Counted from the first letter of the stretch, positions 11,744 to 23,179 are shown. The stretch: DNA of 64,000 nucleotides from Yersinia aleksiciae (GCF_001047675.1 NZ_CP011975.1:2148073-2212072), one strand, 5' to 3'. Notes: generated by a model from the letters alone, not told the origin. Numbers and translations: made by a program.

Positions 11744-14380
11744 TTAGCCGGTATTACGCATCCCCGCCGCGACACCCGCGATGGTCACCATCAATGCCTG
11801 CTCAACGCGGGCATCCGGGTGTTCTTGCTGGCGCGAACGGTGCAACAGCTCCGCTTGCAGCACGTTCAGCGGGTCGGTATACACGTTACGTAACGCGATA
11901 GACTCCGCAATCCACGGCAAATCAGCCATCAAGTGATCATCGTTGGCAATTGCCAGCACCACTTTAATGTCCGCTTCCAACTGATCACGGAGTTGCTGAC
12001 CTAGCGGCCACAAAGATTTATCTACCAAACGCTGATCGTAATACTCTGCCAGCCACAAATCGGCTTTGGCGAACACCATCTCCAGCATACCAATGCGGGT
12101 CGAGAAGAACGGCCAGTCACGGCACATGGTGGCGAGCGCATCGCGCTTACCGGCATCAATCGCTTTTTGTAAACCGGCTCCGGCACCCAACCAAGCGGGC
12201 AGCATCAGGCGGTTTTGTGTCCAGGCGAAGATCCATGGAATGGCACGTAAGCTCTCAACACCGCCGTTCGGGCGACGTTTGGCTGGGCGTGAACCCAGTG
12301 GCAGCTTACCTAACTCCAGCTCAGGCGTGGCAGAGCGGAAGTAAGGGACAAATTCTGGATTTTCGCGCACATAGCCGCGATACATATTGCAGGATGCATT
12401 CGACAGAATTTCCATCACCTCAACCCACTCTTTCTTCGGCTCTGGCGGTGGGAGCAGATTGGCTTCCAGAATGGCACCGGCGTACAGCGCCAGACTGCTG
12501 ATGGTGACTTCTGGCAGACCAAACTTAAAGCGAATCATCTCGCCTTGTTCAGTCACACGTAAACCGCCTTTCAGGCTGCCCGGAGGCTGAGAGAGCAGTG
12601 CGGCGTGAGCAGGTGCGCCACCGCGACCGATAGAACCGCCACGGCCATGGAACAGCGTCAGGGAGATCCCCGCTTTCTCACAGGTTTTGATCAAAGAATC
12701 CTGCGCACGATATTGCGCCCAAGACGCTGCCATCACACCGGCATCTTTCGCCGAGTCAGAATAGCCAATCATCACCATCTGCTTGCCTTGGATCAGGCCG
12801 CGATACCAGTCGATGCTCAGCAACTGCGTCATCACGTCGTCAGCGTTGTTCAGGTCATCGAGGGTTTCGAACAGAGGAGCTACCGGCAGGGTGAACGGGC
12901 AACCCGCTTCTTTCAGCAGCAAATGTACTGCCAGCACGTCCGATGGCACTTTCGCCATGGAGATAACATAGGCAGCGATTGAGCCTTCCGGTGCTTCAGC
13001 AATCACCCGACAGGTTTCCAGCACTTCCTGCGTATCGGCGCTCGGCTCCCATTTCAGTGGGACCAGTGGGCGTTTGGAGTTCAATTCGCGGATCAGGAAG
13101 GCTTGTTTGTCCGCTTCGGACCAGCTCTCATAATCGCCGAGGCCCAGATAGCGGGTTAACTCTGCAATGGCGTCAGTGTGGCGAGTGCTTTCCTGGCGCA
13201 CATCGATACGCACCAATGGCACGCCAAAGCAGCGCACACGGCGCAGGGTATCCAGCAACTGACCGTTGGCGATAATCTCCATGCCGCAGGCTTTCAAGGA
13301 TTGATAGCAGGCGTAGAGCGGATCCCACAGTTGGTCATTGCTGACCAGCAAATCAGTCGGCGGTAAGACCCGCTCGCCTTTCAGCCGTTTTTCCAGATAA
13401 ACCTGGGTATTGGTCAACTGAGTACGGACGCGCTTCATCAGCTCGCGATAAGGTTCCGGCACCTCGTCGCCACCGGCCAGCTCACGCAGTTCCGGCGTGC
13501 ACTCCGACATTGACAGCTCTGATACCAGCACTTGGATATCACGCAGGAACAGATCAGTGGCTTTCCAGCGGCTCAGCAGCAGCACGTGGCGGGTGATTTC
13601 AGCGGTCACATTCGGGTTACCGTCGCGGTCGCCACCCATCCATGAAGTAAAGCGAATCGGCACGGCTTCAACTGGCAAACGGTAATCGAGGGAGTTCTGC
13701 AACTGCTCGTTAAACTCGCGCAAGAAAGCGGGTACGCCTTCCCATAGGCTGTTTTCGACCACAGCAAAGCCCCATTTGGCTTCATCCACTGGGGAAGGGC
13801 GAATTTTACGAATTTCGTCGGTATGCCATGATTGTGCAACCAACTGCCGTAAACGACGCATGATCTTGTTGCGTTCGTAATCGGCCAAGTCATTGTGATC
13901 CAACTGGCTCAGGCAGGTGTTCACTTCCACCAGTTTATGGATCAAAGTACGGCGAGTAATCTCGGTTGGGTGAGCGGTCAACACCAGTTCGATGGATAAA
14001 TCATCAACCGCGCTGCGCATATCTTGCTCGCTCAGCTTTTTATCTTTTAAGCGGGTGAACAGTTGGGCCAGGGCTTCCGGGTTACTTGCTGCTTCACCAT
14101 GTGGCGAAATACTGTGGTATTGCTCTGCCGTATTCGTCAAATTGAGGAATTGGCTAAAAGCACGGGCTACCGGCAGTAACTCGTCGTTGGACAGATTTTG
14201 CAGCGTGGTCAGCAGTTCCTGACGGCTCGCCTCATTACCAGCACGCGAAGATTTAGATAATTTACGGATGGTTTCTACCCGATCAAGAATGTGCTCGCCG
14301 AGCGCTTCCTTGATGGTTTCCCCGAGTAGTTTGCCGAGCATACTGACGTTACTTCGCATTGCGGAATATTGTTCGTTCAT
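11744..14380 (-). CDS. ppc: Phosphoenolpyruvate carboxylase
   Basis: Ppc carboxylates phosphoenolpyruvate to oxaloacetate, replenishing the citric acid cycle. The 878-residue product (E. coli 883) has AHPTE with the catalytic His, the glycine-rich [14 protein letters not shown] loop with the essential Arg, and the conserved C-terminus ending MRNTG. In E. coli it neighbours argE, as here, but the metJBLF-region genes lying between fpr and ppc in E. coli are absent from this interval. Confidence 0.98.
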   Translation of the reverse strand: MNEQYSAMRSNVSMLGKLLGETIKEALGEHILDRVETIRKLSKSSRAGNEASRQELLTTLQNLSNDELLPVARAFSQFLNLTNTAEQYHSISPHGEAASNPEALAQLFTRLKDKKLSEQDMRSAVDDLSIELVLTAHPTEITRRTLIHKLVEVNTCLSQLDHNDLADYERNKIMRRLRQLVAQSWHTDEIRKIRPSPVDEAKWGFAVVENSLWEGVPAFLREFNEQLQNSLDYRLPVEAVPIRFTSWMGGDRDGNPNVTAEITRHVLLLSRWKATDLFLRDIQVLVSELSMSECTPELRELAGGDEVPEPYRELMKRVRTQLTNTQVYLEKRLKGERVLPPTDLLVSNDQLWDPLYACYQSLKACGMEIIANGQLLDTLRRVRCFGVPLVRIDVRQESTRHTDAIAELTRYLGLGDYESWSEADKQAFLIRELNSKRPLVPLKWEPSADTQEVLETCRVIAEAPEGSIAAYVISMAKVPSDVLAVHLLLKEAGCPFTLPVAPLFETLDDLNNADDVMTQLLSIDWYRGLIQGKQMVMIGYSDSAKDAGVMAASWAQYRAQDSLIKTCEKAGISLTLFHGRGGSIGRGGAPAHAALLSQPPGSLKGGLRVTEQGEMIRFKFGLPEVTISSLALYAGAILEANLLPPPEPKKEWVEVMEILSNASCNMYRGYVRENPEFVPYFRSATPELELGKLPLGSRPAKRRPNGGVESLRAIPWIFAWTQNRLMLPAWLGAGAGLQKAIDAGKRDALATMCRDWPFFSTRIGMLEMVFAKADLWLAEYYDQRLVDKSLWPLGQQLRDQLEADIKVVLAIANDDHLMADLPWIAESIALRNVYTDPLNVLQAELLHRSRQQEHPDARVEQALMVTIAGVAAGMRNTG

Positions 14381-14395
14381 ATGACCCCTGACCTA

Positions 14396-14522
14396 TTATC
14401 CCCTTCGTCCTTGACGCCGCAGGGGGTTAGCGACGTTCACTCACCCTAAGCACTTACTGATGTAAGCTCATCGAGATTCGTTCACTTGCTGCCGACCTGT
14501 AACGCCAATGACTTCGGGTATA
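14396..14522. repeat. ERIC palindromic element upstream of ppc
   Basis: This is a full-length element of about 127 bp. Its terminal inverted repeats run from TATCCCCTTCGTC to GACTTCGGGTATA. The diagnostic core CACTTACTGATGTAAGCTC lies in the middle. It sits just upstream of the ppc start, within about 20 bp, so it probably forms part of the ppc leader. Confidence 0.85.
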
Positions 14523-14727
14523 AACTTTTATGGTTTCTTTTTGTAAATTAATTTCACCCAAAAGGCTGAGATGGACAATTCCACTCGCCACGTTCAATTC
14601 CATACCCCAATTGACACTATTTTCAGCAAAAAAACATCAATTTTAGGGATATTTCTGAAATTTAATTACCGAGGTTAGGTTATCAGTCTGGCTTATGGAC
14701 AATATTGATCCGCCTACCTCATTAGGG
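14523..14727. other. ppc-argE intergenic remainder
   Basis: This AT-rich 205-bp stretch lies between the ERIC element and the end of argE and presumably carries the ppc promoter. I see no other gene or repeat in it. Confidence 0.5.
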
Positions 14728-15882
14728 TTATTTCTGCTGGCAGAAATGGTCAACTAACTGACCAATCAGCTCGCGAGTTGGCTCAATAAACGCCATATCA
14801 ATAAATTCATCCGGTTGATGGGCCTGATTGATCGAGCCTGGCCCCAACACCAATGTTGGGCAAACTTGCTGAATAAATGGCGCTTCGGTGCAGTAGTTCA
14901 CCACCGCCGTGCGCTCACCCAATAATTTTTCGATAACCCCCACCATATGGTGATCTGTCGGGCATTCATAGCCAGGAATCGGCGGATGCAGCTCATCAAT
15001 GCTCAAGCGACCCGGCCAGCGTTGGCTGACTGGCGCGAGCGCTTCGGTCATCAATTCATCCAGATCACTTAATGTCAGACCCGGTAACGGGCGGATATCC
15101 ATATGTAATTCACAGCAAGCACAAATACGGTTTGCAGCATCACCGCCGTTGATATGACCGAAATTCATCGTCGGATAAGGGATGGTGAACGCTGGATTGT
15201 GGTAACGCTCTTGCAGTGTGGTGCGCAGCTTCATGAGCTCGGTAATGGATTCATGCATCAAATCAATGGCATTGACGCCACGCGCCGGATCACTGGAATG
15301 GCCAGACTGGCCGGTAATGCGGATCGCGCTGGAAATATGCCCTTTGTGCGCCCGCACCGGTTGCAGTGAGGTAGGTTCGCCAATAATGGCAAAGTCAGGG
15401 CGTAACTGGCTGGAGGCGGCAAAGTAGCGCGCGCCTGCCATGGTGGTCTCTTCATCAGCGGTTGCCAGAATATACAGCGGCTTACTCAGCTGGCTGGCAT
15501 CGATATCGCGTACCGCATCCAGAATAAAGGCAAAAAAGCCTTTCATATCGGCGGTGCCTAAACCATATAACTTGTTATCGTGCTCTGTCAGCGTGAAGGG
15601 ATCACGGGTCCAACGCCCCTCATCATAAGGCACAGTATCGGTATGCCCGGCCAGCAGTAATCCGCCATTGCCTTCGCCAATGCTGGCAAGCAGGTTAAAT
15701 TTGTGGCGTGTATCGGGTACTGGTTGGATTTCGATACGAAAACCCAAATCAGCAAACCATCCGGCCAACAAGTTGATTAACGCCTCATTGCTTTGATCGA
15801 GGGCGCTATCGGTCGCGCTGATCGATGGCGTGGCGATTAACGCCCGATACAGCTCAATAAATGGAGGTAATTTCATCTTCAC
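14728..15882 (-). CDS. argE: Acetylornithine deacetylase
   Basis: ArgE removes the acetyl group from N2-acetylornithine to give ornithine. It is an M20-family metallohydrolase with two bound metals. The 384 residues (E. coli 383) show the metal ligands H80 and D82 in GHTDTVP, GTADMKG, the catalytic Glu pair in ADEET, and the dimerisation-domain motif [12 protein letters not shown]. The likely start is the GTG at 15882, which keeps the family N-terminus and has AAAGG about 12 bp upstream; the ATG at 15876 is an alternative. It is divergent from argCBH, sharing the operator region. Confidence 0.96.
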   Translation of the reverse strand: MKMKLPPFIELYRALIATPSISATDSALDQSNEALINLLAGWFADLGFRIEIQPVPDTRHKFNLLASIGEGNGGLLLAGHTDTVPYDEGRWTRDPFTLTEHDNKLYGLGTADMKGFFAFILDAVRDIDASQLSKPLYILATADEETTMAGARYFAASSQLRPDFAIIGEPTSLQPVRAHKGHISSAIRITGQSGHSSDPARGVNAIDLMHESITELMKLRTTLQERYHNPAFTIPYPTMNFGHINGGDAANRICACCELHMDIRPLPGLTLSDLDELMTEALAPVSQRWPGRLSIDELHPPIPGYECPTDHHMVGVIEKLLGERTAVVNYCTEAPFIQQVCPTLVLGPGSINQAHQPDEFIDMAFIEPTRELIGQLVDHFCQQK

Positions 15883-15907
15883 TGTTGACAGCCTTTGGTT
15901 AGGATAG

Positions 15908-15946
15908 TATCAATATTCATGCAATAATTATGAATAAAAATACATT
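15908..15946. promoter_or_regulatory. Tandem ARG boxes (ArgR operator) between argE and argC
   Basis: Two 18-bp sites lie 3 bp apart. TATCAATATTCATGCAAT (15908-15925) is imperfect, and TATGAATAAAAATACATT (15929-15946) is a near-consensus match to the TGAAT-N4-ATTCA core. Paired boxes with 3-bp spacing are the standard ArgR hexamer target. The position fits arginine-dependent repression of both divergent units. Confidence 0.75.
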
Positions 15947-16101
15947 AAGCTTAAGCGTAAGGGAACCTAAAAACACCCTTAAACTTACGAAAATGTCAAT
16001 GCTCAATCACGTGGGGAACAGTAAAACCTTGCTGACCACCCAAATGCCGGTTTTGACTACTTATGTCTTTATACCCGATTACATTGAGGTGAACTGAACC
16101 C

Positions 16102-17106
16102 ATGCTAAATACGCTGATTGTTGGTGCCAGCGGCTATGCCGGAGCGGAGCTTACGGCTTACCTAAATCGTCACCCACATATGAACATAACCGCTTTAGCG
16201 GTTTCAGCGCAAAGTGCAGATGCAGGAAAATTACTTTCTGACCTGCATCCGCAGCTCAAAACCATCATTGATCTTCCGCTGCAACCCTTGGTGGATGTGG
16301 CTCAGATGGCAAAAGGCGTTGATGTGGTGTTCCTCGCCACAGCCCATGAAGTCAGCCACGATTTGGCCCCGCAATTTTTGGCTGCGGGCTGCGTAGTGTT
16401 TGATCTCTCTGGTGCATACCGGGTTCAGGACGCGGCGTTTTACACTCAATATTACGGTTTTGAACATCAGCATGCTGATTGGTTAGACAAAGCGGTATAT
16501 GGGCTGGCTGAATGGCAGGCCGAAGAGATTAAGCAGGCACAATTGATTGCCGTCCCTGGCTGCTATCCAACCGCCTCACAACTGGCGCTGAAGCCGTTGG
16601 TCGATGGCGGCTTGCTCAATGAAGCACAATGGCCAGTGATTAACGCCGTCAGTGGCGTCAGCGGTGCGGGGCGTAAAGCCAGCATCGGTAACAGTTTTTG
16701 CGAAGTGAGCTTGCAACCCTACGGCTTGTTTAACCATCGTCATCAGCCGGAGATTGTTGCTCATCTCGGTACGCCGGTGATTTTCACCCCGCACTTGGGG
16801 AATTTCGCGCGCGGCATTTTGGCGACCATCACTTGTCGCCTGAAAGCCGGTGTCACGGCGGAAGATATCGCCGAGGCGTACCACAACGCGTATCAAGATA
16901 AACCGCTGGTGCGGCTATATAAGCAAGGTGTACCGGCACTAAAAGCCGTGGTCGGCCTGCCTTTCTGTGATATTGGTTTCTCTGTACAGGGCGAGCATTT
17001 AATCATTGTCGCGACAGAAGACAACCTGCTGAAAGGCGCAGCGGCGCAGGCCGTACAATGCATGAATATCCGTTTTGGCTTTACGGAAACCCAGTCCCTA
17101 TTGTGA
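16102..17106 (+). CDS. argC: N-acetyl-gamma-glutamyl-phosphate reductase
   Basis: ArgC reduces N-acetylglutamyl-5-phosphate to the semialdehyde with NADPH, the third step of arginine synthesis. The 334 residues equal the E. coli length. It has an N-terminal Rossmann motif [10 protein letters not shown] and the catalytic Cys154 in [14 protein letters not shown] upstream of the ATG at 16102 is a good ribosome-binding site. It is first in argCBH. Confidence 0.97.
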   Translation: MLNTLIVGASGYAGAELTAYLNRHPHMNITALAVSAQSADAGKLLSDLHPQLKTIIDLPLQPLVDVAQMAKGVDVVFLATAHEVSHDLAPQFLAAGCVVFDLSGAYRVQDAAFYTQYYGFEHQHADWLDKAVYGLAEWQAEEIKQAQLIAVPGCYPTASQLALKPLVDGGLLNEAQWPVINAVSGVSGAGRKASIGNSFCEVSLQPYGLFNHRHQPEIVAHLGTPVIFTPHLGNFARGILATITCRLKAGVTAEDIAEAYHNAYQDKPLVRLYKQGVPALKAVVGLPFCDIGFSVQGEHLIIVATEDNLLKGAAAQAVQCMNIRFGFTETQSLL

Positions 17107-17178
17107 GTCGCAAAGGGGCGGTAACCGAGCCAGAGTGGGCAGAGACAGATACTTTATCCAATTATATTGAGGCGAAAC

Positions 17179-17955
17179 ATGATGAACCCGTTGGTCATTA
17201 AATTAGGTGGCGTGTTGCTGGACAGCGAAGAAGCGCTGGAACGCCTGTTTACTGCATTAGTGACCTATCGTGAGAAGCATGAGCGCCCGCTTGTGATTAT
17301 GCACGGTGGTGGCTGTCTGGTTGATGACCTGATGAAAAAACTCGCATTGCCGGTGGTGAAGAAAAATGGCCTGCGTGTGACGCCGGCTGACCAGATTGAC
17401 ATTATCACTGGCGCACTGGCAGGAACCGCCAACAAAACGCTGCTGGCTTGGGCGGTAAAACATCAGATTAATGCCGTTGGTCTCTGTCTGGGTGATGGCA
17501 ATACTGTTTCGGTCACGCCGCTGGATGCAGAGCTGGGACATGTGGGTAAAGCACAACCAGGCTCACCGACCTTGGTGCAAACCTTGTTGGCAGCGGATTA
17601 CATGCCAATCATCAGCTCAATTGGTATCACTGTAGATGGCAAACTGATGAATGTGAATGCCGACCAGGCGGCAACCGCACTGGCGGCGACACTGGGGGCG
17701 GATCTGATTCTGCTGTCTGATGTGAGCGGCATTCTGGATGGTAAAGGCCAGCGAATTGCTGAAATGACGGCACAGAAAGCCGAGCAATTAATTGCCCAAG
17801 GAATTATTACTGATGGCATGATTGTTAAAGTGAATGCTGCGCTGGATGCCGCACGCTCATTGGGCCGCCCGGTGGATATCGCCAGCTGGCGTCATGCCGA
17901 TCAACTGCCAGCACTGTTTAACGGCGTGCCAATTGGTACACGTATTCTGGCGTAA
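17179..17955 (+). CDS. argB: Acetylglutamate kinase
   Basis: ArgB phosphorylates N-acetylglutamate and belongs to the amino-acid kinase family. The ATG at 17179 ([20 protein letters not shown]) gives 258 residues, as in E. coli; an ORF start at 17167 is not needed. Glycine-rich loops KLGG and HGGG bind phosphates, and NVNADQAA lies in the substrate region. TTGAGGCG precedes the start. It is 72 bp after argC in the same operon. Confidence 0.97.
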   Translation: MMNPLVIKLGGVLLDSEEALERLFTALVTYREKHERPLVIMHGGGCLVDDLMKKLALPVVKKNGLRVTPADQIDIITGALAGTANKTLLAWAVKHQINAVGLCLGDGNTVSVTPLDAELGHVGKAQPGSPTLVQTLLAADYMPIISSIGITVDGKLMNVNADQAATALAATLGADLILLSDVSGILDGKGQRIAEMTAQKAEQLIAQGIITDGMIVKVNAALDAARSLGRPVDIASWRHADQLPALFNGVPIGTRILA

Positions 17956-18012
17956 CGGGCTATTATCTCCATATCAAAACGATTTTTATTCAGAACTTAG
18001 GGAAGCAAGATT

Positions 18013-19386
18013 ATGGCATTGTGGGGCGGACGGTTTAGTCAGGCAGCAGATCAGCGTTTTAAGCAATTCAATGATTCACTGCGGTTTGATTACCGACTGG
18101 CAGAGCAGGATATCATTGGTTCTGTTGCTTGGTCGAAAGCACTGGTCACGGTGGGTGTATTAACGGCTGCTGAGCAGTTACAACTTGAGCAGGCACTCTC
18201 AGTCTTGTTGGAAGAGGTGCAGTCCGATCCACAGGCCATTTTGACCAGTGATGCGGAAGATATCCATAGCTGGGTTGAAACCAAACTGATTGGCAAAGTG
18301 GGCGATTTAGGCAAAAAACTGCACACTGGGCGTAGCCGTAACGATCAGGTCGCGACTGATCTAAAATTGTGGTGCAAACTCCAGATAACCGAATTAAAAA
18401 CTGCTGTACAGCAGTTGCAGCAAGCGCTGGTTATCACCGCTGAAGCCAATCAGGATGCGGTGATGCCGGGTTATACCCACTTGCAACGCGCCCAACCAGT
18501 GACCTTTGCGCACTGGTGTCTGGCCTACGTCGAAATGCTCGCCCGTGATGAAAGTCGCCTGCAAGATACCCTAAGACGCCTTGATGTCAGCCCGCTAGGC
18601 AGTGGCGCATTGGCGGGAACGGCGTATGCCATTGACCGCGAACAACTGGCGGGTTGGTTAGGTTTTGCTTCCGCAACTCGCAACAGTCTCGATAGCGTGT
18701 CTGACCGCGACCACGTGCTGGAATTACTCTCCGATGCCAGTATCGGTATGGTGCATCTGTCGCGTTTTGCAGAAGACTTAATCTTCTTCAACAGTGGCGA
18801 AGCGGCGTTTGTCGACTTATCTGATCGCGTAACCTCAGGCTCTTCCCTGATGCCGCAAAAGAAAAACCCGGATGCCTTGGAATTAATCCGTGGTAAGTGT
18901 GGTCGAGTCCAAGGTGCATTGACCGGGATGATGATGACGCTAAAAGGCTTGCCTTTGGCTTATAACAAAGACATGCAAGAAGATAAAGAAGGGCTGTTTG
19001 ATGCGCTGGATACCTGGCTCGACTGCCTACATATGGCCGCGCTGGTATTGGATGGCATTCAGGTCAAACGCCCACGTTGCAAAGAAGCGGCTGAGCAGGG
19101 CTATGCCAACGCCACTGAACTGGCGGACTATCTGGTCGCCAAAGGCGTGCCATTCCGCGAAGCGCACCACATAGTGGGTGAGGCGGTGGTTGAAGCTATT
19201 CGTCAGGGTAAAGCATTAGAAGCGTTATCACTCAGTGACTTGCAGAAGTTCAGTGCAATCATTGGCGATGATGTGTATCCGATCCTGGCGCTGCAATCCT
19301 GTCTGGATAAACGTGTCGCTAAAGGTGGGGTTTCACCACAGCAGGTGGCTTCGGCGATTGCTGAGGCTAAAGCGCGCCTGTTTTAG
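18013..19386 (+). CDS. argH: Argininosuccinate lyase
   Basis: ArgH splits argininosuccinate into arginine and fumarate and belongs to the fumarase/aspartase superfamily. The 457 residues equal E. coli ArgH. The signature loop [11 protein letters not shown] carries the catalytic Ser region, and TGRSRNDQ and the HLQRAQP segment are also conserved. It ends the argCBH operon at a terminator. In E. coli oxyR follows directly; here the has block intervenes. Confidence 0.98.
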   Translation: MALWGGRFSQAADQRFKQFNDSLRFDYRLAEQDIIGSVAWSKALVTVGVLTAAEQLQLEQALSVLLEEVQSDPQAILTSDAEDIHSWVETKLIGKVGDLGKKLHTGRSRNDQVATDLKLWCKLQITELKTAVQQLQQALVITAEANQDAVMPGYTHLQRAQPVTFAHWCLAYVEMLARDESRLQDTLRRLDVSPLGSGALAGTAYAIDREQLAGWLGFASATRNSLDSVSDRDHVLELLSDASIGMVHLSRFAEDLIFFNSGEAAFVDLSDRVTSGSSLMPQKKNPDALELIRGKCGRVQGALTGMMMTLKGLPLAYNKDMQEDKEGLFDALDTWLDCLHMAALVLDGIQVKRPRCKEAAEQGYANATELADYLVAKGVPFREAHHIVGEAVVEAIRQGKALEALSLSDLQKFSAIIGDDVYPILALQSCLDKRVAKGGVSPQQVASAIAEAKARLF

Positions 19387-19408
19387 TTCGCCGAGTATTA
19401 ATATCGAT

Positions 19409-19440
19409 AATGGGTCACTTTTACAGTGGCCCATTTTGTT
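19409..19440 (+). terminator. Rho-independent terminator after argH
   Basis: A 10-bp stem, AATGGGTCAC (19409-19418) with GTGGCCCATT (19426-19435), has one wobble pair, a 7-base loop and a T-rich tail. Confidence 0.85.
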
Positions 19441-19587
19441 TATAGGCACTTAATTATATGTTCTCGCTGCTAATCATCCGATTTAGAAAAAATTAATTAA
19501 CGTTACAGCAACGCTTATTTAGTGATTATTTAAACTTTCTATAAAATCAATATTCTCAGTTACATACTGTTTTATACTTAAATCTCA

Positions 19588-19626
19588 TTGAGTTTATAAC
19601 CTCAAATGATTATGATAATCATTATC
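19588..19626 (+). promoter_or_regulatory. hasR promoter overlapped by a Fur box
   Basis: GATTATGATAATCATTATC (19608-19626) matches the 19-bp Fur consensus at all but one position. It overlaps a plausible sigma-70 promoter: TTGAGT (19588-19593), a 17-bp spacer, and TATGAT (19611-19616). Iron-bound Fur would block RNA polymerase directly. The start of transcription would fall near 19623, leaving an AT-rich leader of about 318 bases before hasR. Confidence 0.85.
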
Positions 19627-19940
19627 AATTGGTGGCGTAGCAGTAAAACCTCGACTAGCATTAATAGATTAAAGAAACTCAACACAATTTTAATAGCTGG
19701 AAAGCTTAATCGGAAATATTAATTTATCCACTAATATAAAATTTCTGCTTATTTTTTATATTTAACTTTCTTTTGTGTGGGTTAATTTATTTGTCTGTTT
19801 TATAGCAAATAATAACATATTATTTACCCGAAAATCCTATTATTCGGCACGGTGTTATATTGCCAAAATCATCGTAAATTTCATTAAGATAATAATTAGC
19901 ATATGTATTGTTTTGTATTAATAAGGATGAGATATCATAA
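19627..19940 (+). other. hasR 5' leader / AT-rich intergenic
   Basis: This is about 314 bp of very AT-rich sequence between the Fur box and the hasR start. No protein-coding frame or recognisable riboswitch is visible. AAGGATGAG just before 19941 acts as the ribosome-binding site. Confidence 0.5.
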
Positions 19941-22406
19941 ATGGATAATATAGTTGGGAATGGAAAAAAAGCAATAATCTCGATGAATAAAATCACACTA
20001 GGTCTATTTTTGGCGCTGACAACGCAAGGGTATTCAGAGAGTGTTAAAGCAGAGACCACAGTGGCAGTGCCGAATAAAAATGACATGGTGTTGGATAAGC
20101 TCAAAGTCGAGGAGGCGAGCAATGCGCATGAGGGTGACTGGGTCTATGATGAAATTCGCTCAGTCAGTGAAATCTCCCGTGAAGAGATGGATAACCGCCC
20201 AGCACGTCACGCCGCGGATATATTAGAGCAAACATCGGGAGTCTACTCCAGCGTTAGCCAGCAAGACCCTGGGTTGTCGGTCAATATCCGTGGCATGCAG
20301 GATTATGGCCGCATCAATATGAATATTGACGGTATGCGCCAGAATTTTATGAAAAGCGGTCATGGGCAACGCCATGGTGTAATGTATATCGACCCAGAAA
20401 TATTGAGTAATGTCGTGATTGAAAAGGGTGCCTCCAGTGGTATTGGCGGTGCAGGCGTTATTGGTGGGATTGCCACTTTTAAGACTATCAATGCCAGTGA
20501 TTTTCTCGAACCGGGCAAAGAGATTGGCGGTAAAGTCCGCGTAATAACCGGTGATAACGGCACTCAGTTTATTGGTAGCGCGGCACTGGCGGTGGGGAAT
20601 GAATATGGTGATATATTATTGGCTGCCAGTGAACGTAATTTGAAAGAGTACTGGCCGGGAAATAAAGGTAATATTGGTAAAATTCGTTTTGGAGCCGGTT
20701 CAACAAAACTTGGTGATGCAATAAAAAATGTTAAAGTAGAATTTACCAACTATAAAATGCATTCGCAGTTGGCAAAAATTGGCTGGAATATATCCCCCGA
20801 TCAGCGCTTAGTATTTAATTATCTGCAAGCGCAAATACATAGCCCGAATGCCGGCATGTTCACTAAGATTTATAATAAGGCAGATCCGTACCGTACTGCA
20901 CGATTTGGCTGGATAAGCAGCAGCGTAAGTGATGTGATGAATAGTAATATCGGGCTGGATTATAACCTAAAGCCGGAGCATATCGCCTGGCTAGATATGA
21001 CGGCAAAAATTTATTACGTTGATACTGATGATAAAACCGATACCCATAATGCAAGTGCCGTTTTCCGCGATCCATTCTGGACACAAACCCGTTTAACGAC
21101 TCACGGGTTACAACTGCAAAATACCAGCTTATTTACCCCCGCCGATCAACATCAATTCCGTATTAATTATGGTCTGGAGTGGTTTAGTGACCGCTCTAGG
21201 GGCAACTCAACCCACCCGACAATGCAGGGGGTTACGCCACCGGGCAAACGTACGATTACCAGTACCTTTGCGCAGCTTAATTACGATTACAATAACTGGT
21301 TACGTTTGGACGGTGGCTTGCGTTACGATCAATTCCGTTTGCAAGGCGATACTTGGATGTGGACCGATATATCACTCCACACCCGAGATAATCCCTGCCG
21401 CAAGGTACCGAAAGGTCCTTCATGTTATGCAACCGTTTCTGAAAAAATGACTTGGGATGTGGATCGCCGTGAACGACAGCTTTCGCCAACGTTGGCGATG
21501 GGGATCAAGCCCGGGGTGCAGTGGCTGGAGTTCTTTGGCAATTACGGTAAATCATGGCGGCCCCCGGCGATCACTGAAGTGCTAGCTACCGGCAGTGCAC
21601 ATGGACACGGTTGGATTTTGCCGAATCCTATTCTGGCGGCGGAGCACGCCAAAGCTTGGGAGGCGGGTCTTAATATTCAGCACCAGAATCTGTTTATCAA
21701 TGAAGATCGTTTGGTTGCCAAGCTGGCATACTTTGATACTCGCGTGACTAATTATATAAACCTTGAATTATCTAAGCGGAAACCAAAGCTTGGTGATGTT
21801 TCTTTTGCTAATGCTACCTACATTAATAATTTACTAAAAACCCAATTTCGCGGACTAGAATATCAGTTAAATTATGATGCAGGTTTTATTTATACCAATT
21901 TAAATTATACCAGAATGATTGGCGTGAATAGTATTTGCTCAAAATATGCTTGGTTAGGCGGTGTGCAGGGAGTCATACGAGATAAAAATAATAATTATTA
22001 TGCTACTGAATTTGGTGCGGTAGATAATTTCGTGGTTTGTAAGAAGGCAAATAATCTATTTGGTTCTTCAGCATATTTACCCGGTGATCGTGGCAGTTTA
22101 ACTTTAGGTGGAAGAATATTTGATCAAAAGCTGGATCTCGGCACTATTATCCGTTATAACAAAGGACGTCAGGATGATACGGTGCTAAGTAGTGATGGCA
22201 ATGTTAATGTCGCTTATGTCGCCGACTGGCCTAAATATACTATATTTGATGTTTATGCCAGTTATAAGCTAACAAATAATTTAATTTTACGTAGCTCAAT
22301 AGAAAATATAACCAATCGAGCCTATATTGTTAGTTATGGTGATTCACTCTCTTTCTCCCCAAATCGGGGCCGAACGATTCAGGGTGGGTTTGAATATAAG
22401 TTTTAA
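19941..22406 (+). CDS. hasR: TonB-dependent heme/hemophore receptor HasR
   Basis: HasR is the outer-membrane receptor that takes heme from HasA and imports it using proton-motive force delivered by HasB or TonB. The 821-residue precursor begins with a signal peptide (hydrophobic part about 18-30). The plug domain (about 65-200) carries His141/His145 in SGHGQRHGV; an extracellular loop carries His554/His556 in GSAHGHGW. These correspond to the two heme-ligand regions of Serratia HasR. It ends with the outer-membrane signature GGFEYKF. The N-terminal sigma-signalling extension of Serratia HasR appears missing, and no hasI/hasS genes accompany it. The ATG at 19941 has the ribosome site; an ATG at 19983 gives a tidier signal peptide. 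Confidence 0.94.
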   Translation: MDNIVGNGKKAIISMNKITLGLFLALTTQGYSESVKAETTVAVPNKNDMVLDKLKVEEASNAHEGDWVYDEIRSVSEISREEMDNRPARHAADILEQTSGVYSSVSQQDPGLSVNIRGMQDYGRINMNIDGMRQNFMKSGHGQRHGVMYIDPEILSNVVIEKGASSGIGGAGVIGGIATFKTINASDFLEPGKEIGGKVRVITGDNGTQFIGSAALAVGNEYGDILLAASERNLKEYWPGNKGNIGKIRFGAGSTKLGDAIKNVKVEFTNYKMHSQLAKIGWNISPDQRLVFNYLQAQIHSPNAGMFTKIYNKADPYRTARFGWISSSVSDVMNSNIGLDYNLKPEHIAWLDMTAKIYYVDTDDKTDTHNASAVFRDPFWTQTRLTTHGLQLQNTSLFTPADQHQFRINYGLEWFSDRSRGNSTHPTMQGVTPPGKRTITSTFAQLNYDYNNWLRLDGGLRYDQFRLQGDTWMWTDISLHTRDNPCRKVPKGPSCYATVSEKMTWDVDRRERQLSPTLAMGIKPGVQWLEFFGNYGKSWRPPAITEVLATGSAHGHGWILPNPILAAEHAKAWEAGLNIQHQNLFINEDRLVAKLAYFDTRVTNYINLELSKRKPKLGDVSFANATYINNLLKTQFRGLEYQLNYDAGFIYTNLNYTRMIGVNSICSKYAWLGGVQGVIRDKNNNYYATEFGAVDNFVVCKKANNLFGSSAYLPGDRGSLTLGGRIFDQKLDLGTIIRYNKGRQDDTVLSSDGNVNVAYVADWPKYTIFDVYASYKLTNNLILRSSIENITNRAYIVSYGDSLSFSPNRGRTIQGGFEYKF

Positions 22407-22463
22407 TTATTTAAATAAAATATTCAATATGCACTATTAATGTAGATATAAAATTTTAGTCTT

Positions 22464-22517
22464 CAGGTGAGATAATAAATCTCGCCTGTGGGTCACGGTG
22501 ACTCAATGAAGAGTCAC
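22464..22517 (+). other. Tandem hairpins between hasR and hasA
   Basis: Two stable stem-loops lie in series: CAGGTGAGAT/ATCTCGCCTG (22464-22473 with 22479-22488) and GTGACTC/GAGTCAC (22498-22504 with 22511-22517). Neither is followed by a T-run, so they look like mRNA-stabilising or processing structures rather than terminators. Confidence 0.7.
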
Positions 22518-22550
22518 ATATTCGTTGTTAAATAATATAAGGAAATTATT

Positions 22551-23156
22551 ATGACAGTAACAATAAAATATGACAGCCAATTTGCTGATTACACTCTCAC
22601 TTCTTATACTCACGAGTGGGCAGAAAAACATGGGGATATCACAGAGGTAGCGAGAACAGCACGAAAGTATGGCCAGTTTGAAGGTGGTTCTGCTTTTGAA
22701 GGCACCAAATATATTCTACCAAGCTCCCATAACGGTGGCACTGGGATGGTTGTAGAGGGTGACTTAAAGTACTCCTTTATGCCCCAGCATACTTTCTTCG
22801 GCAAAATGGAAAGTTTGGAGTTGGGTGAAGGTATAATCAATAACCCTGACGGTGTTGGTCAACAGTTGAGTGAAGTGCAACTGAAATTGAGCGGCTTGGA
22901 TATCACCGGTGAATTTGACCCTGCAAAACAAATGTCAGAGAACCACGAAGGTGAAATGCATAAAGCTACCTATGGCTTAATGAGAGGCAACGCAGATCCA
23001 TTATTGGAAATACTCAAAGCCAAAGGCATTGAAACAACGACACCACTGAAAGACATGGCGATCGCCAGCCAGTTTACTGACACTATGGCCGATGCACCAA
23101 TTGTTGATACTGTTGGGGTATATGAGGATAGCGAAGGAATGCTGATGGCAGCCTAA
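22551..23156 (+). CDS. hasA: Secreted hemophore HasA
   Basis: HasA is exported by the HasD-HasE type I system, captures heme outside the cell and delivers it to HasR. The 201-residue protein closely resembles Y. pestis HasA as I recall it (DLKYSFMP.HTF, ENH.G.MHK, APMVDTVGV). It retains the heme-ligand Tyr (Y74) and the supporting His (H80) in KYSFMPQH. The His32 ligand of Serratia HasA is replaced (E32), and the whole 28-59 stretch has no His, as in Y. pestis where Gln occupies this site. It lacks an N-terminal signal peptide and ends GMLMAA, the hydrophobic C-terminal secretion signal. It contains no Cys. Confidence 0.95.
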   Translation: MTVTIKYDSQFADYTLTSYTHEWAEKHGDITEVARTARKYGQFEGGSAFEGTKYILPSSHNGGTGMVVEGDLKYSFMPQHTFFGKMESLELGEGIINNPDGVGQQLSEVQLKLSGLDITGEFDPAKQMSENHEGEMHKATYGLMRGNADPLLEILKAKGIETTTPLKDMAIASQFTDTMADAPIVDTVGVYEDSEGMLMAA

Positions 23157-23179
23157 GGCTGATTGCAGTCTTAGGGAGA

